64,000 nt of DNA from Fratercula arctica. Lineage: Eukaryota > Chordata > Aves > Charadriiformes > Alcidae. The translations under genes and the position numbers were made by a program. The stretch covers positions 55,128,096 to 55,192,095 of the forward strand of contig CANTUZ010000003.1 of NCBI GenBank assembly GCA_947846985.1. Reading direction: 5' to 3'. Under the pieces are notes generated by a model. It was not told the DNA's origin, did no database searches, and saw nothing but the letters and a program-made list of their open reading frames with translations. This document shows positions 62,640 to 64,000 of this stretch, piece after piece (position 1 is the stretch's first letter; every line of letters starts with the position of its first letter).

Positions 62640-64000
62640 GTGAAACCGTAGACCAGGGAGTCTGATTATCAGCTGCCTGCATGGCATAGTCACATTTGAA
62701 AGGAGTCAGGTCTGAATACAATTACCAGTGATGCAAAAAACCAATCAGTCTGGGAAAGTTTAAAGAGTTTGACAAATATGGCTGTCAGCTGTGACTTGGG
62801 GCAGGGGTTCAAAATTTTTGAAAATATTTGGGAAATGACGGTTTGGGGAATTTCCTACACTTTGAGGAAAACGCATGTCACTGGCAGTGGGGATGTCAAC
62901 GTATAATTGAAAGCATGCAGCACTTCTTTACGATTTGAGTTGGTTTGGATTGCGTGAATACAATTTCTGAGTCAGAAATACCTAAGAGAAGAGTAACTGC
63001 TCAGACAATGGAACCAGAAGAAACAGCATGATGCTAAAATTGGAAAATACCTTTTGTATATTGAAAAAGTTCGTGACAACAAGGAGTCTGACAAGTCCCG
63101 ACAATACTTCTCCAAGAAATGGATGGTTTTTAAGGTGGCTTTAAAAGTCATTACACAGTGGAGAGAAATCTGAGGTGGAGACAATTTCTGAGGAAAAGAA
63201 GGCAAGATAGCTTTAAATCCATTTTTATGCTATGAAACTGCACAAGTTGGAAAAAAAGATATGAAATACTTGAAACTCTCTGATCCAAAAAATCAGTTTA
63301 AAAAAAAATGGGCCTGTGGTTTCTTGCTTTTTTGCATTGTATCATAAACAGTATCAATATTTTTGTGTCCTTTTGTGTATCTAATGCAAAGGCCTCAACT
63401 TGTGCACATCAGAGTGGTTTCTGTTAACCTCCATAGGGTTATCCTGGCGGACACCAGCTAAACAGGACGCCATAATTAATAGTTCTCTAAAGAACTGTTT
63501 TCTCATCTTTGTTCCGTATCACCTAACGTGCATTTATTTTATGTCTCAATTCTGCCTGCTATAAAAATAAATACAGATGATGCTTTCTTAACCCAAGTAA
63601 ATTGAGGCTGTGACAGTGAGAAATGGTTTAGGGATCTTCAGATGCTGGGGAACCAGAATCCACACCGGTACGTGGACCTTAACCCACCTGGTGGCTTTGG
63701 GCATCCAGTTTTTGTGGCTTTTGGATGATAAAAGCGTGCTCTTTGTGGAAGCACTTGGCAGAGGAAGAAATTATACTACAGATTTGCAACAATAATCTTG
63801 GGGTGGTGAGCCTAGTCTAAATAGTTTTCAGGAAAGAGTTAAAAAGCGGAGGAAGATATACATTAGTTTTTCTTCCTTGCCCCCTTCTGAACTTAATTTG
63901 CACTGAGCTGATATCAGATAACATTATATGAGATGGAATCGTTATTTCTTACTCTTTATCCTTTTCACAGAACTAAATCTAATGAAAATGTTAATTGTTG
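62640..64000. other. Intergenic end of window, no gene seen
   Basis: AT-rich sequence with short open frames on both strands and no motif, splice pattern or repeat that I can support. No ESR1 coding exon (DNA-binding or ligand-binding domain) is visible. Confidence 0.65.

Noticed and set aside
1..64000. Search for tRNA, rRNA, CRISPR, operon-like clusters or bacterial insertion sequences
   Set aside because: No cloverleaf-type A/B box pairs, rRNA blocks, spaced direct repeats or prokaryotic gene layout were seen. The window is vertebrate nuclear DNA.

Overview
The window is vertebrate nuclear DNA, almost certainly from a bird. It is AT-rich, most of it is intronic or intergenic, and it carries CR1 non-LTR retrotransposon fragments and an avian-type solo LTR. 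One protein-coding gene is fully contained: the ortholog of human CCDC170 (coiled-coil domain containing 170, formerly C6orf97). I assigned it by recognising the order and sequence of its exons. The blocks [88 protein letters not shown] and LPDYEII, and the terminal QLLH, all track the human protein closely.

Layout. Positions 1-690 are upstream flank with no recognisable gene. A CpG-rich promoter covers about 690-1480 and holds two RFX X-box-like motifs, an upstream ORF and exon 1 (start codon at 1119 in a strong Kozak context). Eleven coding exons on the + strand run to the stop codon at 44480-44482. Together they encode a predicted 725-residue protein (human about 715). Nine of the ten introns are phase 0; only intron 3 is phase 2. 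The 3' UTR ends near 45440 after an AATAAA signal. Intron 3 contains a complete solo LTR with a 5-bp target duplication, intron 5 contains two minus-strand CR1 fragments, and intron 10 contains a long cytosine-rich tract.

From about 45.5 kb to 64 kb I find no supportable protein-coding gene. This stretch contains a plus-strand CR1 fragment (48.6-49.0 kb), a small CpG-dense pocket with a MARE-like site (49.3-49.9 kb), a TATA box followed by a possible non-coding exon with a consensus splice donor (58.8-59.2 kb), a motif-rich AT-rich block (59.4-59.7 kb) and an AT-only tract of about 460 bp (62.2-62.6 kb). In other vertebrates ESR1 lies downstream of CCDC170 in the same orientation, so this is probably ESR1 upstream sequence. 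No ESR1 coding exon is visible.

I found no new multi-gene system. The observations most worth testing are the promoter layout (paired X-boxes plus an upstream ORF whose stop overlaps the CCDC170 start as ATGA), the candidate distal promoter or exon at 58.8-59.2 kb, the CpG/MARE pocket, and two antisense coding-like stretches inside CCDC170 introns. The antisense stretches may be chance.
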